A stretch of 64,000 nt of DNA, from positions 372,001 to 436,000 of the forward strand of contig NZ_LMXN01000003.1 in NCBI RefSeq assembly GCF_001442615.1, written 5' to 3'. A program made the position numbers and the translations under genes. Below are positions 54,128-62,589 of the stretch, piece by piece (the stretch's first letter is position 1; each line of letters opens with the position of its first letter). The notes under the pieces are model-generated. The model was not told the DNA's origin, searched no databases, and worked only from the letters and a program-made list of their open reading frames with translations. Source of the DNA: Algoriphagus resistens. GTDB taxonomy: Bacteria; Bacteroidota; Bacteroidia; Cytophagales; Cyclobacteriaceae.

Positions 54128-54853
54128 ATGCATCGTAAAAAAACATTCATCCCTTTCCTCAGCCTACTACTGATTTTGGGATTGACATCCAGTTTAATAG
54201 CAAAAGTAAATCCAGCGAAAAAGCCTATTAAAGTGCTGATGGTAGGCGGAGGGTCATCCCATGATTTTGACAAATGGTACAAGGGCACGGACGTAGCTAC
54301 TTTGGAAAAAGACGGCTTGGCAGAAGTGACCTATACTGACGACCCTTCCACTATTTTGCAATACTTAGATGATACCGAAGTGCTTTTCTTGGCTAATAAC
54401 CAGCCAATTCCGGATGAAGCGACACGCAAGGCTATTTTTGCATTCGCAGATGCAGGAAAGGGGATTATATTGGCTCACCCTGCGCTTTGGTACAATTGGA
54501 ACGACTGGCCGGAATATAACAAAACCATGGTCAGTGGAGGCTCCAGAGGTCATAACGCTTACGGAAATTTCAATGTGGATTTGACTGAAAAGCACCCAGT
54601 GACCAAAGGAATGCCGACTAATTTTTCCCTGGATGATGAACTTTATTATTACAAAGAGGATCCTGCGGGACCTGGAATCGAGATCCTTGCGCTGGCAAGC
54701 AATGCGGAAACAGACCCTTTCCCTTCCATTTTTATTGTGAAAAACCCTAATGCCAGGATCGTGGGAATCGCGCTGGGTCATGATGCTGCTGCTCATGAAT
54801 TGGAAGCATATCAAACCTTGATCCGTAACGCGGTGAAGTGGGCTGCGAAATAA
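54128..54853 (+). CDS. Secreted ThuA-domain protein
   Basis: A signal peptide (residues 1-23, ending SLIAK) precedes a 215-residue ThuA domain: VLMVGGGSSHDFDKWY at the start, DDTEVLFLANNQPIP, GIILAHPALWYNWNDWPEYNK, HPVTKGMPTNFSLDDELYYY and ALGHDAAAHE. ThuA proteins adopt a glutamine amidotransferase-like fold and are linked to trehalose and other 3-keto-sugar use. Free and fused ThuA units in one cluster suggest two steps acting on related substrates. Its role is inferred from family and context. It is 63 bp before the Gfo/Idh/MocA gene. Confidence 0.88.
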   Translation: MHRKKTFIPFLSLLLILGLTSSLIAKVNPAKKPIKVLMVGGGSSHDFDKWYKGTDVATLEKDGLAEVTYTDDPSTILQYLDDTEVLFLANNQPIPDEATRKAIFAFADAGKGIILAHPALWYNWNDWPEYNKTMVSGGSRGHNAYGNFNVDLTEKHPVTKGMPTNFSLDDELYYYKEDPAGPGIEILALASNAETDPFPSIFIVKNPNARIVGIALGHDAAAHELEAYQTLIRNAVKWAAK

Positions 54854-54916
54854 ACAGCTCCTTCTATTAAACCGATCTTTTTCAACAGTAAAAATTATAA
54901 CCTAAAGAATACGATA

Positions 54917-56032
54917 ATGAGTCAAAAACAAATCACTGTAGTTATAGTCGGACTTGGCTTCGGCAAAGAGTTTATACCAATCTATCAAGCGCATCCAAAT
55001 ATTAAGGCTGTGGGTATTTGCACAAGAAATCCAAAGACCTTAGATGAATTGGCTACCAAGTTTAATCTGGACAGAAATCTTTGTTTTACAAATTGGGAAG
55101 ATGTGCCTAAGCGTGACGATGTAGACGCAATCCATATTGTGACGCCTGTCCCAGATCATGCCAGAATGACTTTGGCTTCTTTGAATGCCAATAAACACAC
55201 GGCCTGCACCATTCCTATGGCGATGACCAAGGAGGATTGTGCAGCGATTGTAGAAGCTAAAAGAAAGTCCGGGAAGGTTTACATGATGATGGAAACTGCC
55301 CTTTACACCCGTGAATTTTTGTATGGATTGAAGTTGGCTGAAACAGGACAGCTAGGCAGAATCCAGATGGTAAGAGGCTCACATATTCAGGATATGAGCA
55401 TGCCTGGCTGGGATGAATACTGGAAAGGTTTTCCACCGATGTTGAATGGTACGCACGCGATTTCTCCTCTCTTGAGAATCAACAATACCAAAGCTGAAAC
55501 CGTAGTTTGTCATGGTTCTGGTCGCCTGAGCGAAGATTTAGCCAGCCGTTACGGCTCTCCTTTCGCGATGGAAACAGCTACTTTCACCCTGAAGAATTCC
55601 GATGTAATCGCCGAAGCGACACGTTCATTGTTTGATGTGGTACGCCAATACCGTGAGTCTTACGATGTCTATGGTACCAAGATGTCTTTTGAATGGGAAC
55701 AATTGGAAGACGAAAGCCATGTGATCTTTGATGGTGGCGAAAATGCCCGTCGAATTGATGTGCCAGACACTGACGAATTGTTGATCGAGCCGATCAAGCA
55801 TTTCACCAAGAGACAAACAATTGACGATCCTAACCATGTTTCTTTCTTGCAAGGGGCTGGACATGGTGGTTCCCATCCGCATTTGGTACAGGAATTCGTA
55901 GCTGCCATCGTAGAAGGGCGCGATTCGGCGGTAGATGCTGCCGTAGCTGCCAACTATACCTGTGCAGGAATTTGTGCACATGAGTCAGCTATGAAAGGTG
56001 GAGAGAGAATCCAGGTTCCAACTTTTGATTGA
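54917..56032 (+). CDS. Gfo/Idh/MocA-family oxidoreductase-like protein lacking the EKP lysine
   Basis: The N-terminal Rossmann fold opens TVVIVGLGFGKEFI (glycines 12, 14, 16: G-x-G-x-G). The second domain contains MMMETALYTREFLYGLKLAETGQLGRIQMVRGSHIQDM. In most family members a conserved EKP motif carries the catalytic or nicotinamide-facing lysine; here the matching stretch is ACTIPMA, with Thr98-Ile99-Pro100, so the lysine is absent. The 371-residue length is normal. It is likely cytoplasmic and acts on a sugar or cyclitol, but the missing lysine makes simple dehydrogenation uncertain. It lies 5 bp before the isomerase gene. Confidence 0.88.
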   Translation: MSQKQITVVIVGLGFGKEFIPIYQAHPNIKAVGICTRNPKTLDELATKFNLDRNLCFTNWEDVPKRDDVDAIHIVTPVPDHARMTLASLNANKHTACTIPMAMTKEDCAAIVEAKRKSGKVYMMMETALYTREFLYGLKLAETGQLGRIQMVRGSHIQDMSMPGWDEYWKGFPPMLNGTHAISPLLRINNTKAETVVCHGSGRLSEDLASRYGSPFAMETATFTLKNSDVIAEATRSLFDVVRQYRESYDVYGTKMSFEWEQLEDESHVIFDGGENARRIDVPDTDELLIEPIKHFTKRQTIDDPNHVSFLQGAGHGGSHPHLVQEFVAAIVEGRDSAVDAAVAANYTCAGICAHESAMKGGERIQVPTFD

Positions 56033-56037
56033 TCAAA

Positions 56038-56892
56038 ATGAAATTCGGAGTAAGTACATTTTTATGGGTATCGCCTTTCGATACCCATTCTTTTGACCTT
56101 GTACACAAGGTGAAGGAGATGGGATTTGATATCATTGAAGTGCCTGTGGAGGATAAGGATTTGGTGGATTGGGATGCGTTGAAAAAGCTTACTGAGGAAC
56201 TGGGTCTGCAGGTCAGCATCAGCGGAGCATTTGGGGCAGATCGGGATATCTCCAGCCAGGATCCAGCAATCCGAGCGAATGGGCTGCAATACATTGAGGA
56301 TTCCATCAAGATAGCAGCGAAAATGGGCAGTCCTCTGTTTGGAGGCCCCCTGTATTCGGCAGTAGGAAAGCTTCGTTCTATTTCTGCTGATCAAAAGAAA
56401 CAAGAATTCGACTGGTGTGTGGATAACTTAAAAAAAGCCTCAAAAACGGCAGAGAACTATGGAATTATCCTGGGACTGGAACCACTCAACCGATTCGAAA
56501 GTGATATGGTGAATACAGTAGATCAGGCGCTTGAGATTGTGAAGGCTGTGGATTCTCCTTTTCTAAAGATTCAATTAGACACGTTTCATAACAATATCGA
56601 AGAGAAAAATATCGCTGACTCCATCCGAAAAGTCGGTAAGGGATTGCTTTGCCATGTGCAGGGAAATGAAAGTGACCGGGGAACTCCCGGCACTGGAAAT
56701 CTTGCCTGGAATGAGATCAAGGAAGCCTTGGAGGAAATCGGTTACGAAGGAGCTATGGTGATTGAGACTTTCGGTGCAGTTTCCAAAGAAATGGCAAAAG
56801 CAACTTGCATATGGCGGCCGCTGGCAAATAGTGCTGACGAACTTGCCAGTGAAGGATTGGCCTTCTATAAAAGTCATTTCAACAGTAATTAG
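56038..56892 (+). CDS. Sugar phosphate isomerase/epimerase (AP endonuclease 2-fold TIM barrel)
   Basis: The start is set at ATG 56038; a TTG three codons upstream is in frame. The 284-residue TIM barrel has the family signatures: FGVSTFLWVSPFDTHSFD, NYGIILGLEPLNRFESDMV with a likely metal Glu, FLKIQLDTFHNNIEEKN with Asp and His ligands, LCHVQGNESDRGTPG and GAMVIETFGA with a further Glu. This is the D-tagatose/psicose 3-epimerase or xylose-isomerase-like group. It probably epimerises a keto-sugar made by the neighbouring oxidoreductase; substrate is unknown. Confidence 0.9.
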   Translation: MKFGVSTFLWVSPFDTHSFDLVHKVKEMGFDIIEVPVEDKDLVDWDALKKLTEELGLQVSISGAFGADRDISSQDPAIRANGLQYIEDSIKIAAKMGSPLFGGPLYSAVGKLRSISADQKKQEFDWCVDNLKKASKTAENYGIILGLEPLNRFESDMVNTVDQALEIVKAVDSPFLKIQLDTFHNNIEEKNIADSIRKVGKGLLCHVQGNESDRGTPGTGNLAWNEIKEALEEIGYEGAMVIETFGAVSKEMAKATCIWRPLANSADELASEGLAFYKSHFNSN

Positions 56893-56901
56893 CAACATGG
56901 A

Positions 56902-56920
56902 GGTCTGTGTCACACAGACC
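56902..56920. repeat. GGTCTGTG-CACAGACC palindrome in the isomerase/GH43 gap
   Basis: GGTCTGTG (56902-56909), loop TCA, CACAGACC (56913-56920) is a perfect 8-bp-arm palindrome. A second hairpin, TGGCCT-AAC-AGGCCA, is at 56977-56991. Related TCTGTG/CACAGA palindromes occur in the next two gaps of the same cluster. Confidence 0.7.
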
Positions 56921-57019
56921 ACTTAATTTGCCCTGTGTCCTTACTGGCCGCTTTAATTTTTCGGTTTGTAAGGCACTGGCCTAACAGGCCATCTTACTAC
57001 TTCCCATAATCCATTTAAA

Positions 57020-57979
57020 ATGAATCTAATAAGCCTTCTGATTACTGCATTTTGGTTTGGTCTACCCTTTTCTCCAAGTGCTGAAAAAGAAACAATCTTA
57101 CTCGCAGACCCAACGATTTTCTATCATGACAATGTCTATTATCTATATGGTACAAGCGGAAAAGATAGCAATCAAGGCTTTGAGGTATACTTTTCCAAAA
57201 ATCTGAAATCCTGGAAGAAGTCAACGTTGAATGATGGATTTGCCTTGAAAAAAGGTGAAGCCTATGGTGACAATGGTTTTTGGGCCCCTCAGGTGTTTGA
57301 ATATGGCGGGGAATTCTACATGGCATACACAGCCAATGAACACATTGCCATCGCAACTTCCGATAGCCCATTGGGACCATTCACTCAGCGTGAAATCAAA
57401 GATCTAAAAGCTCCGGTAAAGCAGATCGACCCCTATGTGTTTATAGATACAGACGGAAGAAAGTACATGTATCACGTACGTTTAACTGAAGGAAATCGGC
57501 TATATGTTGCCGAGCTGAAAGATGATTTCTCGGGAATTAAAGAGGAAACTTTGACGTATTGTTTTCATGCTGAAGCACCTTGGGAAAACACCCAAAATGT
57601 AGACTGGACGGTTTCTGAAGGACCAGCAATCATCAAGCATAAAGGTTTGTATTACTTCATTTATTCAGCCAATGATTTTCGGAACCCAGACTATGCAGTC
57701 GGCTATGCTGTAAGTGAAAGCCCGATGGGACCTTGGAAGAAGAGTCCTACCAGCCCGATCTTCGATAAGGGTGACGCAGGAATCAACGGTTCGGGCCATG
57801 GAGATTATTTCGTGGATGCCAAAGGAAAACTCCGTTACGTTCTGCATACCCACAATTCGGACGAGGAAGTATCGCCGAGAAAAACTGCCTTGATTGAACT
57901 GGAATTTAAATCAAACGGAAAGGAAGCTGATGTTTTGGAAGTAAAGCAAGGGAGCTTTAAATTTCTTGAAGTGGATTGA
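57020..57979 (+). CDS. Secreted GH43-type glycoside hydrolase
   Basis: A short export sequence (about 1-20) precedes a five-bladed propeller typical of GH43. The three catalytic carboxylates are visible: Asp30 (LADPTIF, base), Asp137 (QIDPYVF, pKa modulator) and Glu200 (TVSEGPAI, acid). GH43 members release arabinose, xylose or related residues by inversion. The 319-residue protein has no additional carbohydrate-binding module. It lies in the rightward cluster, 127 bp after the isomerase gene, and is the only classical glycosidase in the locus. Confidence 0.92.
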   Translation: MNLISLLITAFWFGLPFSPSAEKETILLADPTIFYHDNVYYLYGTSGKDSNQGFEVYFSKNLKSWKKSTLNDGFALKKGEAYGDNGFWAPQVFEYGGEFYMAYTANEHIAIATSDSPLGPFTQREIKDLKAPVKQIDPYVFIDTDGRKYMYHVRLTEGNRLYVAELKDDFSGIKEETLTYCFHAEAPWENTQNVDWTVSEGPAIIKHKGLYYFIYSANDFRNPDYAVGYAVSESPMGPWKKSPTSPIFDKGDAGINGSGHGDYFVDAKGKLRYVLHTHNSDEEVSPRKTALIELEFKSNGKEADVLEVKQGSFKFLEVD

Positions 57980-58064
57980 AAAGACGGAAGACAGAAGGTG
58001 GAAAGATTTTATATTAAACAACCAAAAATCAAATGTCTAAGGTGTGTTGTAGGAAGTATTCCAT

Positions 58065-58111
58065 TTTCCACAGCTAGCTGTGGAAACCAACCATGGTCTG
58101 TGACACAGATG
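58065..58111. repeat. Paired palindromes in the GH43/Tm-1 gap
   Basis: TTTCCACA (58065-58072) and TGTGGAAA (58081-58088) form one hairpin with loop GCTAGCTG. TCTGTG-A-CACAGA (58099-58111) follows and echoes the palindrome at 56902. The flank includes GGTTTGTGAGG, matching GGTTTGTAAGG near 56964. Confidence 0.6.
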
Positions 58112-58182
58112 ATTCATGGACCAAATTAAGTTTAGGTTTGTGAGGACATAAACCAATGCTGAATAAGTAACAATTGAATGTA

Positions 58183-59400
58183 ATGGCCCCAAAACCTACC
58201 ATCCTGATGCTTGGCTGCTTTGACACGAAAGCTGAGATATTCGCTTTTCTGAGAACTTGTCTATTGGATCAGGGTGCGGAAGTATTGGCGGTGAATGTGG
58301 GAGTTTTAGGAACAACAGATTTATTTCCAAGTGCTGTTGAAGCAAAAGAAATCTGTGAGGCTGTATCGGAAAACATAGCTATTCTCCGAGCAAAGAATGA
58401 CCGCGGATATGCTATGGAGATCATGGGCCGGGGTGCTGCAATGGTTTTAACCAAACTACATGGACAGAAGAAATTTGATGCGGTAATCGGAATGGGCGGT
58501 GGAAGTGGGACTTACCTCACACTGAAAGCTATGCAGCTTTTGCCCTTGGGCATACCCAAAATCTGTATCTCCACGCTGGCAAGTAAAGACCTTTCGGATC
58601 TGATTGGCGTCAAGGATATTTTATTGATGCCGTCTGTAGTGGATGTGGCGGCATTGAACAGCATAATCAAACCCATAATCCGGCAGTCAGCAGCGGCATT
58701 AGTTGCAATGTGCCGCGTGAAAACCCGTTCCTCTATATCCACTACAAGGCGGATAGCAATTAGTATGTTTGGAAATACAAGCACTTGCGTGGAGTATTGC
58801 ACGAAGTTGCTAGAGGCAAAGGGATTTGAAGTGATGACGTTTCATGCAAATGGCATAGGTGGAAAAGCCTTGGAAAGCCTGGCATTGGAAGGTTGCTTCG
58901 TAGCTGTTTTGGATATCACCACTACCGAATTGGCAGATGAGCTAAGCGGGGGAGTTTGCAGCGCTGGGCCAAATAGATTGGAAGCAGCAGGAAAAATAGG
59001 AATTCCGCAGGTTGTTGTGCCGGGTTGTATGGATATGGTCAACTTTGGGACTATGGATTCTGTTCCGGAAAAATATAAAAAAAGGCAATTATACAGTTGG
59101 GTGCCGACTGTCACTTTGATGCGGACAAATGAAGAGGAGAATACGCAACTAGGAAAGATTTTGGCAGATAAGCTTAGCCAGGCACCTGGACGCTCTGCTG
59201 TCCTTTTCCCGGAAAAAGGGTTATCCCAGATTGATTCAGAAGGAAATGCTTTTCATGATCCTGAATCTAATCAAGCACTTTCGAAATCCATTCAGGAAAA
59301 CCTGAAATCCGAAATACCTTTTGTCAGCCTGCCTTTTCATATCAATGATCAGGATTTCGCCAGAGAGGCCATAAAGAAATTGCTGGAATTGATGAAATGA
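58183..59400 (+). CDS. Tm-1-like ATP-binding protein (UPF0261 family)
   Basis: The start is the ATG at 58183, three codons after a TTG. The 405-residue protein matches the N-terminal ATP-binding half of tomato Tm-1, the tobamovirus-resistance protein, known in bacteria as UPF0261. Characteristic stretches are ILMLGCFDTKAEIFAFL, VIGMGGGSGTYLTLKAMQLLPLG, KICISTLA, GNTSTCVEYCTKLLEAKGFEVMTFHANGIGGKA and VVPGCMDMVNFGT. The enzymatic role in bacteria is unknown. It is encoded directly before the second half of the Tm-1 architecture, in a sugar-use cluster, so a role in sugar-acid or phosphorylated-intermediate metabolism is an inference. Confidence 0.9.
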   Translation: MAPKPTILMLGCFDTKAEIFAFLRTCLLDQGAEVLAVNVGVLGTTDLFPSAVEAKEICEAVSENIAILRAKNDRGYAMEIMGRGAAMVLTKLHGQKKFDAVIGMGGGSGTYLTLKAMQLLPLGIPKICISTLASKDLSDLIGVKDILLMPSVVDVAALNSIIKPIIRQSAAALVAMCRVKTRSSISTTRRIAISMFGNTSTCVEYCTKLLEAKGFEVMTFHANGIGGKALESLALEGCFVAVLDITTTELADELSGGVCSAGPNRLEAAGKIGIPQVVVPGCMDMVNFGTMDSVPEKYKKRQLYSWVPTVTLMRTNEEENTQLGKILADKLSQAPGRSAVLFPEKGLSQIDSEGNAFHDPESNQALSKSIQENLKSEIPFVSLPFHINDQDFAREAIKKLLELMK

Positions 59401-59411
59401 AGATTATTTTT

Positions 59412-59451
59412 GGTCTGTGGAAATCTACCCGGCGGATAGGCAGGCACAGAC
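59412..59451. repeat. GTCTGTG/CACAGAC inverted repeat in the Tm-1 gap
   Basis: GTCTGTG (59413-59419) and CACAGAC (59445-59451) are separated by a GC-rich loop (CTACCCGGCGGATAGGCAGG). It is the third gap of the cluster with this palindromic word. Confidence 0.55.
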
Positions 59452-59564
59452 TGAGGCTTGGGATTTAGTTCTGCCTAATGGATTAACCTACCGCACGCTC
59501 TACGACAAACGCTGCAAATCTTCACAGTCAAAAAGGAAAAGATAAACCTATAAAAATAGAAATT

Positions 59565-60425
59565 ATGCCAAATCCATGGACAGGAAAGGGGAATCCCTAT
59601 ACTAGGCAGGAAGTACGAGATAGACTTAAAGAAACATTGGCGCAGAAGAAAGCCATCATCGCTGCAGGTGCAGGAACAGGTATTTCTGCCAAATTCATTG
59701 AAAAAGGCGGAGCAGATCTGCTGATCATTTACAATTCAGGACGGTTCAGAATGTCGGGACATGGCTCCACAGCCGGATTGATGGCCTATGGCGACGCCAA
59801 TGCTGTTGCGATGGAAATCGGGGAATTTGAAGTGCTGCCTGTGGTGGAAGAAATTCCTGTCATCTGTGGTGTGCATGGTTCAGATCCGCGTAGACGCATG
59901 TGGCATCACTTACTGAAAGTAAAGGATATGGGATTTTCTGGGATCAACAATTTCCCAACCCATTCCATTGTAGATGGGCATTTCCGTCAGGTGCTCGAAG
60001 AGACTGGGATGGGCTTTGACAAAGAAGTGGAAATGGTACGCATTGCCAATAAGATGGATTTGTTTTCCATTGTCTATGTCGCTTCGCCCGAAGATGCCCG
60101 TCAGATGGCAGAAGCAGGTGCAGATGCAATAATCTCCCACGTAGGGACAACAGTGGGTGGATCCATCGGAGTCACCGGAGCGAGCTGCAGTATGGACGAG
60201 GCAATCGAGAGAACCAACGAAATTGTGGCCGCGGCAAAAACTGTAAATCCTGATTTATTCTTTTTGGCACATGGTGGTCCTATCAACACGCCTGAGGATG
60301 TTCGTGTGATTTTGGAAAAGGCGGATGTGCATGGCTTCGTTGGAGCTTCTTCACTGGAAAGAATGGGCGTGGAAGAATCATTGACAAAGCTGACCAGGGA
60401 ATTTAAGAAGCTGACAATAAAGTAG
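59565..60425 (+). CDS. TIM-barrel protein, Tm-1 C-terminal half (PEP hydrolase-like)
   Basis: The 286-residue protein matches the TIM-barrel family fused to the ATP-binding half in plant Tm-1 (phosphoenolpyruvate hydrolase-like). Visible motifs: IIAAGAGTGISAKFIEKGGADLLIIYNSGRFRMSGHGS, VMEI-like VAMEIGEFEVLPVVEEIPVICGVHGSDPRR, INNFPTHSIVDGHFRQVLEETGMGFDKEVEM, and ISHVGTTVGGSIGV. The stretch GRFRMSGHGSTAGLM is highly conserved in the family. It is 164 bp after the UPF0261 gene and is likely its functional partner. Bacterial function is unknown. Confidence 0.88.
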   Translation: MPNPWTGKGNPYTRQEVRDRLKETLAQKKAIIAAGAGTGISAKFIEKGGADLLIIYNSGRFRMSGHGSTAGLMAYGDANAVAMEIGEFEVLPVVEEIPVICGVHGSDPRRRMWHHLLKVKDMGFSGINNFPTHSIVDGHFRQVLEETGMGFDKEVEMVRIANKMDLFSIVYVASPEDARQMAEAGADAIISHVGTTVGGSIGVTGASCSMDEAIERTNEIVAAAKTVNPDLFFLAHGGPINTPEDVRVILEKADVHGFVGASSLERMGVEESLTKLTREFKKLTIK

Positions 60426-60621
60426 CTGTTTCTCACTATGGCATGTGCCAGTAGCGTGGAAATTTCCAATAAATACTAAGATATAGTTCTAGCTCCCGAT
60501 AAATTCGGTAAATCTCAGGACTTGTTTTTTGAGAAAGCAGATTCTGAGCAGGACTGCAATGAATCGGACATAAGTCGTGGGACTAAGGCTGTGCAAGTAA
60601 TTGAAATAGGTAATTGGTTTT

Positions 60622-61227
60622 ATGGATAAAGCTTCAGAGGAGTGTTTTAAGAAATTCAGGTCTCATATTGAAAAACATGTCAAGGTAGAGAATCCTGAAA
60701 TGGAGGAAATTTACGGCTATTTTACCATTAAAAGAATAGGAAGAAAAACAGTTCTCCTTGAACCGGGAAATAGGTGTCTTTTTGAAAACTTTGTGGTATC
60801 CGGTTTATTTCAGAGTTCAGTGCTAGACGAGTCAGGGAAAGTACATACATTGAATTTTCCCCATGAAGACTGGTGGGTAGGTGATTTCAAAAGTTTTAGT
60901 ACTGGATCGATTTCAATTATGGGGATTGAGACCCTTGAGGATTCTATTTTGCTTGGGATATCAAAAAGTTCTCTCGATGAATTATTGGCAAAGTCCCTGC
61001 CCTTTGCAAGTTATTTCAGGATACTCAGTGAGAATGCAAGTATGGCTGCAAATGATCGCATTATTACTCAATTGTCACAGTCGGCGGAGCAACGTTATGA
61101 GTTGTTTTGCAGGAAATATGCTGCCATCAAAGGGCGCCTATCCCAGAAGAGAATTGCTTCCTTTTTAGGCATTTCTCCAGAGTACTTCAATCAGCTTGAT
61201 AAGAGAAAGAAATTTCAAAAAACTTAA
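60622..61227 (+). CDS. Crp/Fnr-family transcription regulator
   Basis: The 201-residue protein has a cyclic-nucleotide-binding-like domain (about 30-125: YFTIKRIGRKTVLLEPGNRCLFENFVVSGLFQSSVLDESGK) and a short C-terminal winged helix (about 165-195: GRLSQKRIASFLGISPEYFNQLDKRKK). The cAMP-binding PRAAR-like motif is absent, as usual in Bacteroidota members, so the effector is unknown. It follows the Tm-1 pair by 196 bp and may regulate it or the downstream SnoaL-like gene (60 bp away). ATG 60622 is the only suitable start. Confidence 0.85.
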   Translation: MDKASEECFKKFRSHIEKHVKVENPEMEEIYGYFTIKRIGRKTVLLEPGNRCLFENFVVSGLFQSSVLDESGKVHTLNFPHEDWWVGDFKSFSTGSISIMGIETLEDSILLGISKSSLDELLAKSLPFASYFRILSENASMAANDRIITQLSQSAEQRYELFCRKYAAIKGRLSQKRIASFLGISPEYFNQLDKRKKFQKT

Positions 61228-61287
61228 TCTAGTTAAAGTTTTTCAGGATTCTGCTGCTGTAGTTTTGTTTAACTTAACTTAGAAAAG

Positions 61288-61695
61288 ATGAATGGAAAGC
61301 ACCCGAACGTTCAATTGATTGAAAGCTTTTTCAAGGCCTATTCAGCTGCTGATTTCGAAGGGATGAAGCAGGTAATGTCTGTAGATATCAAGTGGCATAT
61401 TCCCGGTAAGCACCCGTTTAGCGGGATGAAAAGTGGAATTGTGGCCCTTATGGAATACTTGGCAAAGCTCAACGAATTTGGCTTCAAAGCCGAGCAAATC
61501 GTAATGGGCGTGAATGATACGTATGTGATCGATTGTCACAGAAACTGGAGTACTTCCAACGGCTCTGTGGTATTGAATGCAATGTCTTGCTTACTATGGA
61601 AGATTGAGGATAATAAGATTGTTGAGGTTTTCAATTTCCCGCAGGATCAACATATGGTTGATGTTTTTTTTAATAAAGCGCATCTCCAAGCATAA
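61288..61695 (+). CDS. SnoaL-like (NTF2-fold) protein
   Basis: The 135-residue protein matches the SnoaL-like polyketide-cyclase/NTF2 fold: a helical start NVQLIESFFKAYSAADFEGMKQVMSVDIKWHIPG, then HPFSGMKSGIVALMEYLAKLNEFGF and a beta-rich end CLLWKIEDNKIVEVFNFPQDQHMVDVFF. Members are small enzymes or binding proteins with highly variable substrates, so no reaction can be assigned. It is 60 bp after the Crp/Fnr-type gene and possibly in one unit. Confidence 0.8.
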   Translation: MNGKHPNVQLIESFFKAYSAADFEGMKQVMSVDIKWHIPGKHPFSGMKSGIVALMEYLAKLNEFGFKAEQIVMGVNDTYVIDCHRNWSTSNGSVVLNAMSCLLWKIEDNKIVEVFNFPQDQHMVDVFFNKAHLQA

Positions 61696-61765
61696 AATGC
61701 GTGTCTAAGATTCTCTAAATCCGGAATAATAGAAATACAAGCTTTGGCTATAGACTTGTAAGAAG

Positions 61766-61840
61766 TGGAACCTAAGGGATTCGAACCCATGACCTCTGCT
61801 CTGTCAAAGCAGCGCTCTAAACCAACTGAGCTAAGATTCC
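61766..61840 (-). tRNA. tRNA-Val (anticodon GAC)
   Basis: The leftward strand folds as a 75-nt cloverleaf. Acceptor GGAATCT pairs with AGGTTCC (one G-U), the D arm is AGCTCAGTTGGTTTAGAGC, the anticodon stem CTGCT/AGCAG encloses loop TTGACAG with anticodon GAC, and the T arm has the invariant GGTTCGAATCC core. The discriminator is A at 61766. No CCA is encoded, as expected when CCA is added enzymatically. GAC reads GUC and GUU (Val). Confidence 0.95.
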
Positions 61841-61892
61841 TGATTGTGGCTATGAATATATTCAAATGCTGAAGAACTATCCAAGCTACTGC

Positions 61893-62423
61893 CTATATTT
61901 TACTTGATTTTATGCTTTGGACAATAGAATTAAAAAGAGGCTGGATTTTTTCGAAATCTTCCTTTGCTGAAATACCTGTAATTTTGAATGTTTGGTTGAG
62001 CTTTTGGTACATGTAAAAAACACCAGCTTTGTCCTCATTGGCTCCAGACCGAAATCTTGCCCACCTTGCAGGGGCACCCTCTATCACAGAACTTCCCTTT
62101 TCAATCACTTTGAAGTTTGGATATTCTTCAGCTAAAATATAACGGAGTTCAAAATCAAAGTCCTCTTCAAAGGAAGGTTTTGTACCCAGCGATTCGACAT
62201 ACTCCGATCCTTGGGCATTCTCAACATAAGTGATAGAAACGTATGCATTATTGAACTCAGGAGAATGGATCTGATAAACGTAACCGTCATCTTTTACCTC
62301 CCAGCCGTCAGGCAGAAGGTAACTGAACTTGATTTCAGGGTCTTTGACCTCGACTCTTTTTTGGGCCGGGGAAAGTAATGGGATTATTGCCAGGGCGAAA
62401 AGTAAAAGTAAGCGGTGGATCAT
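61893..62423 (-). CDS. Small secreted protein of unknown function (PsbP/DUF-like fold possible)
   Basis: A signal peptide (MIHRLLLLFALAIIPLLSPAQ) precedes a 155-residue mixed alpha/beta domain that begins FSYLLPDGWEVKDDGYVYQIHSPEFNNAYVSITYVENA and ends QTFKITGISAKEDFEKIQPLFNSIVQSI. This layout resembles PsbP-like or DUF1795-like proteins, small secreted folds without a known reaction. It is a single leftward gene between tRNA-Val and uvrA. Function unknown. Confidence 0.75.
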   Translation of the reverse strand: MIHRLLLLFALAIIPLLSPAQKRVEVKDPEIKFSYLLPDGWEVKDDGYVYQIHSPEFNNAYVSITYVENAQGSEYVESLGTKPSFEEDFDFELRYILAEEYPNFKVIEKGSSVIEGAPARWARFRSGANEDKAGVFYMYQKLNQTFKITGISAKEDFEKIQPLFNSIVQSIKSSKI

Positions 62424-62589
62424 ATCGGTTTTTTAAGTTTGAAATGCACAAACCCTATTACATGAGATAATTATAGAAATATATCCATCAAGCAGAGCTT
62501 TCCAAAATAGGGAGCTCTTGCTTTAAGGATAATTAAGAATTTAGAGAGGTAAGTAGTAGGTGCCTTAGGTGAAAAAGTTACTAGGGCAT

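Noticed and set aside
53596-54288. 230-codon minus-strand ORF opposite the copper protein gene
   Set aside because: It is antisense to a cupredoxin with all four copper ligands and to the start of the ThuA gene; its translation looks non-protein-like.
58174-58182. TTG start for the UPF0261 gene
   Set aside because: The ATG at 58183 begins directly before the conserved sequence, so the TTG extension is not needed.
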